64,000 nt of DNA from an uncultured Ellagibacter sp. GTDB lineage: Bacteria; Actinomycetota; Coriobacteriia; Coriobacteriales; Eggerthellaceae. The notes beneath the pieces are model-generated. The model was not told where the DNA came from. It worked only from the letters and a program-made list of their open reading frames with translations, and ran no database searches. The stretch's first letter is position 1. Every line of letters starts with the position of its first letter. Made by a program: the position numbers and the translations under genes. Shown piece by piece: positions 16,503-24,658 of this stretch. The DNA lies in the NCBI GenBank assembly GCA_934654815.1, contig CAKUGU010000004.1, positions 1 to 64,000 on the forward strand, given 5' to 3'.

Positions 16503-18472
16503 CGCGCCCGGCCCGCCTTGTCCTCGTCGTCGCCCTCGCGCCCGCCGCCTGCTGTGCTGCCCTCACCTACATCGGTAGGTACCGAAGCTTCCTGGCCGCG
16601 CAGTTTCGCGAGCAGGTAGCGCGAGAGGCTGTTGCCTTCCGCGCGACGTTCGGCGATCGCGCGCGCCCGCTTCTCCTGCGCGAGCGCGCTTTCAAGCTCG
16701 GCGATGCGACGACTCGCATCGTCCTTCGCGTCCGCGAGCTCTTGCGCGGCGTGGGCGGCGGCGTCGGCGGCCGCCTCCTCGGCTGCCCGGGCAGCGGCCG
16801 CGGCGTCGGCGTGCAGCCGGTCGACTTCGGCCTTATGCGCGGCATGGGCGGCGGCAAGGTCGCGAGCCGCCTGCGCCGATGCGGCCTCGGCGCTCTGGCG
16901 CACGGCCGCGACCTGGGCGTTCGCATCATCCTTCGCCGCGGCGACCTGCGCCTGCGCGTCCGCCTTCGCGGCTGCTGCCCGCTCTTCGGCGGCAGCAACC
17001 TGCGCGTCGGCGTCCTTTCGCGCCGCAGCCACCTGCGCATTGGCGTCGGCCTCCGCCGCGGCGGCTCGGGCGTCGGCGTCGGCCTTCGCGGCCGCGATCT
17101 CGGCGGCCGATTCCGTCTCCATGCGCTCGAGCTTGCGCGCAGCGTCTTCGCGCGCCGCGGCGGCGTCGTTCTCGGCATCACGCTTGCCGGCCTCGGCGTC
17201 GGCGAGCGCGTCCTGCGCTTCGCGGACCTTTGCCTCGGCTGCCTGCGCGCGCTCTTCGAGCGCCTGCTCGCGGGTTTTCGCCTCGTCGAGCTCGTCGGAC
17301 AGGTCGTCCCGCTCGTCGGCGAGCACGCGCGCCTGCATCCTCCACGCCTTCAGCTGGCCTTCGAGTTCCTCGCGTTCGGCGCGCTCGCGCTCAAGCGCGG
17401 CCTCGGCGTCGAGCTGGGCCTGCGTGACCTCCTCCACGAACACGCGGCGGACCTCGACGTCGGGGATATCGGGCGAGTCGACGATCTCCTCCTTGATCTC
17501 CTTCACGAACTTGGGGGAAACCGGGTCGCGATGGACGCTCGCAAGTTCCTTGAGATTGCGGTCGTCTTCGGTCAGGCTCTTGAAGACCGCGTAGTTGTTG
17601 ATGAGGTTGGTGTACATCTGCACCATGTACTCGTCGTCGAAGGCGAGCGCCGTGTCCTCGACGTCGATGGTGTAGCCGACGTTGTCGTAGCGCTCCATGA
17701 ACTGCCACAGCTGGTAGCACTTGCGATAGTTCGGGTCCTTCATGATGAGGTTCGTGCGCTGGATGGGACTGCGAACCGTGGCGCACCCCGCCATGATCTG
17801 GCAAAACGACGCGTTCCGCAGCGCCATGACGAGCCTGCGCACGCGGTCGATGCGCATGAAGGTGTCCATGTTGTCGGCGTCGTTTTCCGCGAAGCTCTGG
17901 CGGTTTTTCACCGTCATCTCGACCGTGTACTCGATTTCCTCGTACGCGTCATCGATCTTGCTGTGCATCTTGAGATGGTTTTGGATCTCGTTGCCCGTCG
18001 ACCAGAAGATGACGTCGGTGCGCTTGTCGACGAACGTGAGCAGGCGCTGGATCAGGTGGTAGATGAAGCGGTTCTCGTAGAGGTCGTACGTCTCGACCGT
18101 GTTGACGTTCAAAATCTTCGTCGGATGGATGCTGCCGTCATCCGACTGGGCGATGAACTGGGTGTTCTGGCTTAGGTGCCGCACAGAGTCGGCCGAGATC
18201 TTCTTCGCCAGCGAAACGGGCACGACCTCTTCCTCGGTGGTGATGAAGCGGCGCGGCTTCTCGATGATGGCGTTGATGGCGTCGAGCGAATCCTCGATCA
18301 TCGAGATCCATTCCTCGTCGATGACCTTCACCAGCTCCTCACGCTTCTGCTCGATCGTGGTGTCGGACGCCTGCGCCATCTCGAAGAGGTAGCGGAAGTA
18401 GCGGTCATCGGCCTGGATGGGCTCCATCTGGGTGGAGAAGCTGTTGTAGAGGTCTTCGATTGTGTCCGACAT
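16499..18472 (-). CDS. DUF2357-like protein with long alanine-rich coiled coil
   Basis: 657 residues. The N-terminal 340 resemble DUF2357 proteins (TYDLYENRFIYHLI is the conserved ENRF region), which in McrBC-like pairs sit beside an AAA+ ATPase. Residues about 347-614 are a heptad/11-mer coiled coil very rich in Ala, with DA-x-AQVAAA repeated four times. No PD-(D/E)xK nuclease motif is evident, unlike the usual McrC-type partner. I infer a structural adaptor for the neighbouring AAA+ ATPase, not a restriction enzyme. It is cytoplasmic, with no signal or membrane helix. Confidence 0.65.
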   Translation of the reverse strand: MSDTIEDLYNSFSTQMEPIQADDRYFRYLFEMAQASDTTIEQKREELVKVIDEEWISMIEDSLDAINAIIEKPRRFITTEEEVVPVSLAKKISADSVRHLSQNTQFIAQSDDGSIHPTKILNVNTVETYDLYENRFIYHLIQRLLTFVDKRTDVIFWSTGNEIQNHLKMHSKIDDAYEEIEYTVEMTVKNRQSFAENDADNMDTFMRIDRVRRLVMALRNASFCQIMAGCATVRSPIQRTNLIMKDPNYRKCYQLWQFMERYDNVGYTIDVEDTALAFDDEYMVQMYTNLINNYAVFKSLTEDDRNLKELASVHRDPVSPKFVKEIKEEIVDSPDIPDVEVRRVFVEEVTQAQLDAEAALERERAEREELEGQLKAWRMQARVLADERDDLSDELDEAKTREQALEERAQAAEAKVREAQDALADAEAGKRDAENDAAAAREDAARKLERMETESAAEIAAAKADADARAAAAEADANAQVAAARKDADAQVAAAEERAAAAKADAQAQVAAAKDDANAQVAAVRQSAEAASAQAARDLAAAHAAHKAEVDRLHADAAAAARAAEEAAADAAAHAAQELADAKDDASRRIAELESALAQEKRARAIAERRAEGNSLSRYLLAKLRGQEASVPTDVGEGSTAGGGREGDDEDKAGRAR

Positions 18473-18547
18473 GGCGAACTCCCGTGATAGTTTCGAAGCG
18501 GGGCGCGCCCGGGTGCGCGGATGCGGCCCGGGCGCGAAAACCCCGCG

Positions 18548-20191
18548 TTAGTACAGGGTCTGGATGCGCTGCAAATACTCGATCAGGCCCTTTATCTCGT
18601 CGCGCACGAAGCTCACGTTCATGGACTCGAACTTCTTGAGCACCTTGCGCGCGATGATGTAGTCCATGCCGCCGAGCTCGGTGCCGCCGCAGGCGACGTA
18701 GACGGGGATGAAGTCGTACATCTGTTTGAGGATGCGGTTGCCGAACGCCAGCTTGAAGCGGGTTTGCAGGTACTGATCGAGCTTGTGCATCTTGGCGAGC
18801 ATTTCCTCGGACACCGTGTGCTCGACCTTCGCCTTCTGGAACAGGTACTGCAGATGCTCGGCCGTGACGTGGACGATGCCGTGCGCCGGACACTCGAACG
18901 CATCGGCGCGTTCGTTGAGCTCGATGGGGATAGCGCGGTCGTAGACCTTGTCCGTGATGGTGAAGGTGGAGTCGTCGTTGTTGGCGGTGCCGACGAACCA
19001 GAGGCTGTCGGGCACGGTGATCTTGCCGTCGTGCAGGCCCTTCGGGTCGCCCGCCCACGCGGTCGGCACGAGGTCGAGCACCCATTCGTCGTGGCTCGGC
19101 ATTTCGAGCACGGACAGTATCTCGGCGAAGTAGTATTCGACACGCGCGAGGTTCATCTCGTCGAGCACGATGGTCGAGGGGTCGGGGCGCATGCCGGCCT
19201 CGTACATGGCGCGCAGGAACTCCGTCTCGTTGAAGCGCTTGGAGAACTCGTTGAAGTAGCCCATGACCTCGGTGCGGTCGCGATACGACGGCTGCACCGA
19301 CACGATGGTGGCGGGGTTGTCGAGGTAGCGGCTGAAGGAATAAGGCAGCGACGTCTTGCCCGTGCCGGAGATGCCTTCCAGGATGAGCAGCTTGCTGGCG
19401 GCCATGCCCGCGACGTAGCGGCGCACGGTTTCGGCCGCGTAGTAAAGGTGCATCTGACTGCAGGCGAAGGCGCGGTAGCCTTCCGCGAAATCCTCGAGCG
19501 TGATCGCGTCGTCGTATTCGAGCGGCACGAAGTCGCGATACTTGAGGTCGACGAGCGAGAGCTTCGGGAAGCGGTTTGCCTGCGCGATCTCTCGTTCCTC
19601 GGCGAGCGTCTTGGCCTCGACCGTCGCCTTGGCCATGGCAGCAGCGGCCTCGGCCATATCCTCGCTGTCGATCGACAGCGACGCGTTGCCGGGGACGACG
19701 CCGCCCGGCGCAGCCCCAGCGCCGGCGGGTGCGCCCTCGGCGCCCACGACGTTGCCGACCGTGGGAAGGGCGTCGTCGGTTAGGGCTGACGCGCCCACGT
19801 AGGGGATGCGTGCCGTGCCGCCCATGGCGTTGACCTTGAGCGCGAGCAGCTTGTTCTTCTCGTCCATGAGGTCGAGCACCTGCTTGTTCAAGCGCCCGAT
19901 CTCGCGGTAGAGCGTCTTGTTGGACGCCTTGTCGCGCTTGAGGGCATGGTTCGTGCGAGCCCAGCGCACGATGATGACCACGATGAGCACCGGCACGGCG
20001 ATGAGCAGGGCGAACAGCAAGACCGCACCGATCTTCCCGACGACGTCGAACGTGGTGAAGTACGTGAGGAAGATGTTGAAGTAGTCGACCCAGCCGAACA
20101 CCAGCAGGTTCGCGATGCTCGCGAACACTGCCGCGATGTTGTAGACGACCTTCGACAGCAGCTCCCATGCGAAGCTGAGAAACTCGCTCAT
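18548..20191 (-). CDS. Membrane-tethered McrB-like AAA+ ATPase
   Basis: 547 residues. Hydrophobic segments lie at about 10-35 and 52-77. A charged stretch and a low-complexity Ala/Gly linker lead to the AAA+ core: Walker A GISGTGKT (273-280), Walker B IVLDEMN (D344, E345) and sensor region GTANNDDSTF in place of the McrB N-T-A-D-R-S segment. McrB GTPases are soluble, so membrane anchoring plus the coiled-coil partner suggests a secretion or assembly motor. It lies between the two signal peptidase genes. Its stop lies 75 bases before the next gene. Confidence 0.78.
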   Translation of the reverse strand: MSEFLSFAWELLSKVVYNIAAVFASIANLLVFGWVDYFNIFLTYFTTFDVVGKIGAVLLFALLIAVPVLIVVIIVRWARTNHALKRDKASNKTLYREIGRLNKQVLDLMDEKNKLLALKVNAMGGTARIPYVGASALTDDALPTVGNVVGAEGAPAGAGAAPGGVVPGNASLSIDSEDMAEAAAAMAKATVEAKTLAEEREIAQANRFPKLSLVDLKYRDFVPLEYDDAITLEDFAEGYRAFACSQMHLYYAAETVRRYVAGMAASKLLILEGISGTGKTSLPYSFSRYLDNPATIVSVQPSYRDRTEVMGYFNEFSKRFNETEFLRAMYEAGMRPDPSTIVLDEMNLARVEYYFAEILSVLEMPSHDEWVLDLVPTAWAGDPKGLHDGKITVPDSLWFVGTANNDDSTFTITDKVYDRAIPIELNERADAFECPAHGIVHVTAEHLQYLFQKAKVEHTVSEEMLAKMHKLDQYLQTRFKLAFGNRILKQMYDFIPVYVACGGTELGGMDYIIARKVLKKFESMNVSFVRDEIKGLIEYLQRIQTLY

Positions 20192-20194
20192 GGC

Positions 20195-21034
20195 TTACTC
20201 GCCCCTCTCCTCGTCGGTGCTGGCGGTTTCGGCGGTGTCGGCAGCACCAGCAGCTTCGGCGGTTTCGGCGGGCTCCCCGGTTTCGGCAGGATTCGCGTTT
20301 TCACCAGGTTCCACGCCGTTTGCGGCGAGCGCCGCCTCCGCCTCGGCCTTCAGGCGTTTCGCCTCGGCGAGCTTCGCCTCGGCATCGGCGCGCGCGGCTT
20401 CCGCCTTCGCGATGGCGTCGGCAGCGTTTCCGTCCATGCCGTCGACGATTGCTTCAGCGCGCTTCTGCCGCTCTTCCTCAGCCATGGCACGCTTCAAGTT
20501 CATGCCCACGATGACCAGGTGATACACCTGGTAGATGAAGAAGAGCAGCATCGGGATGACGATGATGACCAAGAAGCCCGCGCTCGAGGACAGGATGTCC
20601 ATGACCTTGCCCAGGTAGGGGATCTTGAGCACGTACTTGCCGACGATGTCGCCGTCCGAGATGACGTGCTGGTCGGCGATATCGTTGTTGTCGCCTTTCG
20701 TGGTGAAGCTGTGCATGCCGTTGAGCTCGTCGATGGACACGATGCGGTGCGTGTTCAAGGCGTACTGGCCGTCGACGATGGTGTGGAACGTGACGATGTC
20801 GCCCACCTGCAAATCGGACGTGTCGCACTGCTTGATGACGATGAGGTCGCCTTGGCTGAACGTCGGGGACATGGAGTCCGACTGCACCGTCATGGGCGTG
20901 AAGCCCGCCAGGTTCGAAACGCTGCCGTCGTCTTTCGTCGCCAACGTCGTGAACGCGTAGAGCGTCGACACGAGGATGATGATCCACATGACCACGCTGA
21001 TGACGATGGAACCTATCTTCTTTGCTGTTTGCAT
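20195..21034 (-). CDS. SipW/ER-type signal peptidase I, second of two
   Basis: 279 residues. N-terminal helix (about 7-31), catalytic S54 in SDSMSPTF and H96 in LNTHRI, so Ser/His class S26B. A second helix (about 152-176) precedes a cytosolic Ala/Glu-rich tail of about 100 residues. It is paralogous to the enzyme at 15732 but sequence-divergent, so the two may have different substrates. Its stop is 3 bases before the ATPase gene. Confidence 0.88.
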   Translation of the reverse strand: MQTAKKIGSIVISVVMWIIILVSTLYAFTTLATKDDGSVSNLAGFTPMTVQSDSMSPTFSQGDLIVIKQCDTSDLQVGDIVTFHTIVDGQYALNTHRIVSIDELNGMHSFTTKGDNNDIADQHVISDGDIVGKYVLKIPYLGKVMDILSSSAGFLVIIVIPMLLFFIYQVYHLVIVGMNLKRAMAEEERQKRAEAIVDGMDGNAADAIAKAEAARADAEAKLAEAKRLKAEAEAALAANGVEPGENANPAETGEPAETAEAAGAADTAETASTDEERGE

Positions 21035-21070
21035 GTCGCCCCTTTTATGCGATCAGGCACTTCCCTGCCG

Positions 21071-21832
21071 TTATTGCCCCTCGACGCTTTCGAATCGCAT
21101 CGAGATGGAATAGTCTGCTCCCTTAACCATATTAGTGCAATTCTCGTCGGTCCCTTCGAGCCAAATGCGAACTACCGCCGATTTGTCGACGGAGGCCGTG
21201 AGACCGAACATGTTCGAGGCGTCCGTGGCCGCGCCCGCATCGAGGCCGAACACCGTAGCCGAGCCGCTCGAGGCGGCAGTGCCCGCAGCCGATTCGGGGT
21301 TGTAGACCCACGTCTGCCCGTCGGCGGTGAAGCTTAAGCGCATGCACGACGGCAGGCCGGAAATGGACGACGTGAACGCGGTGCCTGGCTCGCCCGAACT
21401 TCCGTCTTGGCCGGTCAGGCGCACGGTGCAGTCATCAAGGCTCATGAAATGCAGCGTGAACTCCAAATACGCCCCCGACTGCGCCGTGGCGGCCGTGCCG
21501 TCTTCGAACGTGAAGTTCTGGTAGTCCGACGTGGTCACGGGCTGCAGCTTCGAGGTGTCGATATCGACGCCGAGCTCGCTTGAGATGCGCGAGGAGATGC
21601 TGTCGAAGCCGAGCGTGCTCACGTACTGGTCGAACGAGTCGTGTTCATCGAGGTCGAAGCGCAGCGACCCTTCGGCCGAGGCGGTCATGGCAAGCATGCG
21701 CGTCTTGGCGTTGTCGGCGATGGAGAACCATGCGAACGTCGCCATGGCAGCGGCCACGAGGGCGAACGCCACGAGCACCAGCGTGACCCGAAGCCGGTGC
21801 TTGAGATCTTTCATTTGGGTCCTATTCATCAC
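21071..21832 (-). CDS. TasA-like exported protein, IWLEG family (member H)
   Basis: 253 residues. A hydrophobic helix (about 16-36) ends in TFAWF (32-36). Family motifs further on: LQPVTTSDYQNF, and near the C-terminus VVRIWLEGTDENCTN. ATGA overlap with the previous gene's stop means translational coupling. It probably forms part of an extracellular fibre or matrix after cleavage by a SipW-type peptidase. No enzymatic motif is seen. It has two cysteines in the predicted exposed part, one of them within the IWLEG motif. Confidence 0.65.
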   Translation of the reverse strand: MMNRTQMKDLKHRLRVTLVLVAFALVAAAMATFAWFSIADNAKTRMLAMTASAEGSLRFDLDEHDSFDQYVSTLGFDSISSRISSELGVDIDTSKLQPVTTSDYQNFTFEDGTAATAQSGAYLEFTLHFMSLDDCTVRLTGQDGSSGEPGTAFTSSISGLPSCMRLSFTADGQTWVYNPESAAGTAASSGSATVFGLDAGAATDASNMFGLTASVDKSAVVRIWLEGTDENCTNMVKGADYSISMRFESVEGQ

Positions 21833-22731
21833 GCCCCCTGACCGTCGAGCACGGCGAACAGGCCCAGGTGCAGGATGCCGACGTCGCCGTAGAGGTAGTC
21901 GGCGCTGTCGGCGTCCGTGCCCTCGATGTAGTAGTACACGTCCAAGCGATACGTTGCCCCCTGGTCCAGCGTTGCAAGCGTGTTTTGCGGGCGCGTGGCC
22001 GAGTCATCGGCGCCCATAAGGTAGGATCGGAAGTCTTCGACGCCGTCGTTTGCGCAGGCCAGCGAGCCGTTTTGCCAACCGAGCACCATGCCGTCGGAAT
22101 AGCCGGGAAGGTTGCTCGGTCGCGTGGCCGGATGCTCGTCGCGATGGCTGCCCGCGGAATCGTCGAGCGAGAAGTAGCACGTCTTCACCACGTCGCCCCC
22201 GCGCGACAGCTTCAACCCCACGCGCGCGGCGCGCAGAAGCTCGGGGTCGGCGCCGTCGGGGACGAGCGAGTCGGACAGGTACAAAGAGACTTGCCCTGTG
22301 GCCTTGTCCGCCCCGGCGCCGGTAACGCTCGCGCGCAGGTCCGTCCACCCGTGATAGAAGACTTGCCCGTCTTCCGCCTGCTTGAAGTAGGCGGCGTTGC
22401 CGTCGCCGTCGGTGTGCGTGCACTGCGCGAACCCGGAAAGGTCGAACGTGGAAACCGGGTAGAGCACCAGCTCGTCGGGGCTGTTCGACGAAAGAGCGAC
22501 CTCGTCCGCGCTTGTCCAGCTGTTCGAGGCGGCGTCGCCCATTTCCACGACAAGCCGACTGTCGTCGCTGTGGACCGACACGCTGTTGGTGTTGACGGCC
22601 ATGTTGCTCGTGAACCAGGCGTAGGTCGCCACGCCGAGCACGAGCACGATGACGGCGATCGTGGCGATGATGGCGGCTTTCGTGCGGCGAATGTGCCGCG
22701 TGACGTCGGCCGATGCGGTGTTCGATTCCAT
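21829..22731 (-). CDS. TasA-like exported protein, IWLEG family (member G)
   Basis: 300 residues from the ATG at 22731, chosen over a longer frame because AAAGGGGG lies just upstream and the longer part has no hydrophobic or family content. The helix ends in TYAWF (36-40). Shared motifs with E and F: LYPVSTFDL, a VSLYLSD strand, AARVGLKLS, and the C-terminal YYIEGTDADSADYLYG, a variant of IWLEG-x-DExC that lacks the cysteine. The role in an exported structure is inferred. Confidence 0.65.
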   Translation of the reverse strand: MESNTASADVTRHIRRTKAAIIATIAVIVLVLGVATYAWFTSNMAVNTNSVSVHSDDSRLVVEMGDAASNSWTSADEVALSSNSPDELVLYPVSTFDLSGFAQCTHTDGDGNAAYFKQAEDGQVFYHGWTDLRASVTGAGADKATGQVSLYLSDSLVPDGADPELLRAARVGLKLSRGGDVVKTCYFSLDDSAGSHRDEHPATRPSNLPGYSDGMVLGWQNGSLACANDGVEDFRSYLMGADDSATRPQNTLATLDQGATYRLDVYYYIEGTDADSADYLYGDVGILHLGLFAVLDGQGA

Positions 22732-22741
22732 GCGGCCCCCT

Positions 22742-23611
22742 TTACGCCTTCTGCGCCGCGAAGGCGAACGCAAGCGAGAGGTCGCGCGATTGCGCCTCGT
22801 CGATGCAGTTCTCATCGCAGCCTTCCATGTACACGAAGTAGTCCACGCGCGCGACCTCTTCCGCCGCGAGCGTGCATACGGGTGCCGCCCCCGCACGCGG
22901 CGTGGGTGTGTTGCCCGAGCCGTCCATCGTGTAGCCGCTGATGGGAAGCGCCGGGTCGGGAGCATAGGACCACGAGCCGGAACCCGCGACGACCACGCCG
23001 TCTTCCGCCGTGGTGCGCCGCGCGACGGCGCCGGAGGTCGACCCCAAATCGTCGCAGGCGAAGATACGGGTTTGCGTGCCCGAAGAAGTGTGGATGACGA
23101 ACCCGACGCGCAGCGCCGCGAGCAGCTGCGGGTCGGAGGCGACGCTCATCTGACCTTGGTAGAGGTACACGGCAAGCGGGGTCGATGCGCCCTTCAGGTA
23201 GAACGAACCCGAAAGCGCGAAGTCGCCCACGTTCGCCGTGCAGTCGGCGTAGTCGGTGGTGATGCCGTTCGCGTTCTGGAAGCTGGAGCGCCAGAAGGTG
23301 GAAAGGTCGGCGGTGGAGATGGGGTACAACGCTTTGTCGACGTTCGCGAGCTCGCACGACGTGTCGAACGGGCCGCTTTCGGTGGGCCCGATGAGCAGCT
23401 CGGCCCCGCTGTCGCTCACCGTGTGCGCCACCGGCGTGACGTTGGTGTAGCGCGACGAGCTGAACCACGCGAGCGTGGCGGCCCCGAGGGCGACCACGAG
23501 GAGCAGCATCCACAGGACAGCCGCGCCAAGCGCGCGGCGCGGATCGCGCGCGGTGCCGGCCGCCGTCGTCTGCGCGGCAGAGGGGGTTTCGTTGTTGCGG
23601 GAAATCTTCAT
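22742..23611 (-). CDS. TasA-like exported protein, IWLEG family (member F)
   Basis: 289 residues from the ATG at 23611, the first start before the hydrophobic helix. The helix (about 28-50) ends in TLAWF (46-50). Motifs: LYPISTADL, AVYLYQG, ALRVGFVIH, FVYMEGCDENCID. Cys pairs in the last motif (CDENC) are shared with member E and could form a disulfide or a metal site. It is one of five short paralogues. Confidence 0.65.
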   Translation of the reverse strand: MKISRNNETPSAAQTTAAGTARDPRRALGAAVLWMLLLVVALGAATLAWFSSSRYTNVTPVAHTVSDSGAELLIGPTESGPFDTSCELANVDKALYPISTADLSTFWRSSFQNANGITTDYADCTANVGDFALSGSFYLKGASTPLAVYLYQGQMSVASDPQLLAALRVGFVIHTSSGTQTRIFACDDLGSTSGAVARRTTAEDGVVVAGSGSWSYAPDPALPISGYTMDGSGNTPTPRAGAAPVCTLAAEEVARVDYFVYMEGCDENCIDEAQSRDLSLAFAFAAQKA

Positions 23612-23622
23612 TCTGACACCCC

Positions 23623-24486
23623 CTAGCCCTGGTCGCCCGCGAAGTGGAGGGCGAGCGATTGCAGGTTCGTGCTCATCAGGTTGTTCGTGCAGTCCTCGTC
23701 GCAGCCTTCGAGCCATATGTAGACGTCGACTTGCACGGGCGTGGCATGATCGGCGCCCTTTTCGGCTTCGGGCAGGCGGCAGAGCCTGACGGTTCCGGGA
23801 AGCTTGGACACTTCTGCCGTCTCTTCATCGTATTGACAGTAGTTTTGCGAGGTCAGAGGCGCGAAGGCGACAGTCGACCCGTCGGTTCTCGTGCTGTCGA
23901 GCACGTCCCCTTCCGAGCCGTTGAGCGTGTTATAGTGCGCCTGCGGGTTGTGCGCCTGCGAGAGCGCGAACACGTACTGCGCGGCGACGGGTTGCCCCTC
24001 ACCGGGGTCGTGCACCAAAAGCCCGACGCGCAGCGCGGTCGATATCGGGTTCTTCTCGTCGAGGTCCTCGAACGCGATGTCGGAAAGATAGACATTCGTC
24101 GCGAGCGAGTTGGTGGTGAGGTAGAGCGACGTCTCGTAGTAGTCCGAGCGCTCGGCGGGCGCGAACACGCTCGCGAGCAGGGAATCCTGCGTGGTTCCGC
24201 CCGTAAAGCCCGTGACTTTCTGGAAGCCGTTCTGGATGTTGTCGGTGGACACGGGGTTGAGGTAGCCTTCGAGCGAAAGCCCGACGCTCGTTTTGTAGTC
24301 GCCGTCGTAGGAGTCGGAGATGAGCAGCGTGACGCCCGTGCCGGCCGCCATCTTCACGTCGGTGACGTGGCGCGTCGTGTTGTAGATGTACCAGGCGTAG
24401 GTGACGGCAGCGCACGCCAGCACTGCGACAAGCAGTGTTATCACGATGCGCTGGAGCCGTTTGCGCAGCTGACGAGCTTCCGTCAA
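23623..24486 (-). CDS. TasA-like exported protein, IWLEG family (member E)
   Basis: 287 residues from a TTG at 24486, preceded by AAGGTGGG; a TTG at 24531 would add 15 residues but lacks a ribosome binding site. The helix ends in TYAWY (29-33). Motifs: LNPVSTDNI, NVYLSD, ALRVGLLVHD, VYIWLEGCDEDCTN. It is the first gene of the second transcription block of the cluster, 172 bases after the giant gene and its terminator-like hairpin. Confidence 0.62.
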   Translation of the reverse strand: MTEARQLRKRLQRIVITLLVAVLACAAVTYAWYIYNTTRHVTDVKMAAGTGVTLLISDSYDGDYKTSVGLSLEGYLNPVSTDNIQNGFQKVTGFTGGTTQDSLLASVFAPAERSDYYETSLYLTTNSLATNVYLSDIAFEDLDEKNPISTALRVGLLVHDPGEGQPVAAQYVFALSQAHNPQAHYNTLNGSEGDVLDSTRTDGSTVAFAPLTSQNYCQYDEETAEVSKLPGTVRLCRLPEAEKGADHATPVQVDVYIWLEGCDEDCTNNLMSTNLQSLALHFAGDQG

Positions 24487-24608
24487 CGTGTTCCCACCTT
24501 CACCCTCGCGGCCGCAAGGCCGTTTTGACAATCAGGATTATTTTACGCCTTGCGACGCCCAGCGAGACGCGCAGGCTCAAGAAGCGAGGGAACAACAGAA
24601 ATGCAAAG

Positions 24609-24643
24609 GCGCGGGGGCGGGCAGGAAGCGATCCCGCCCGCGC
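24609..24643 (-). terminator. Probable terminator after the giant GLUG-repeat gene
   Basis: GCGCGGGGGCGGG (24609-24621) pairs with CCCGCCCGCGC (24633-24643) with a loop of 11 bases. On the minus strand the following sequence CTTTGCATTTCTG is T-rich. The giant gene's stop is about 16 bases upstream in the transcript. Confidence 0.55.
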
Positions 24644-24658
24644 ATGACGGTCGATACC

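Noticed and set aside
16499-20191. McrBC restriction/defence system
   Set aside because: No nuclease motif was seen in the DUF2357-like partner, the ATPase is membrane-anchored, and all neighbours are export genes.
21071-24486. Type IV pilin or pseudopilin cluster
   Set aside because: There is no prepilin peptidase motif (G-x4-E) at the N-termini, no PilB/PilC/PilD genes; the helices end in A-W-F and the peptidases are S26B.
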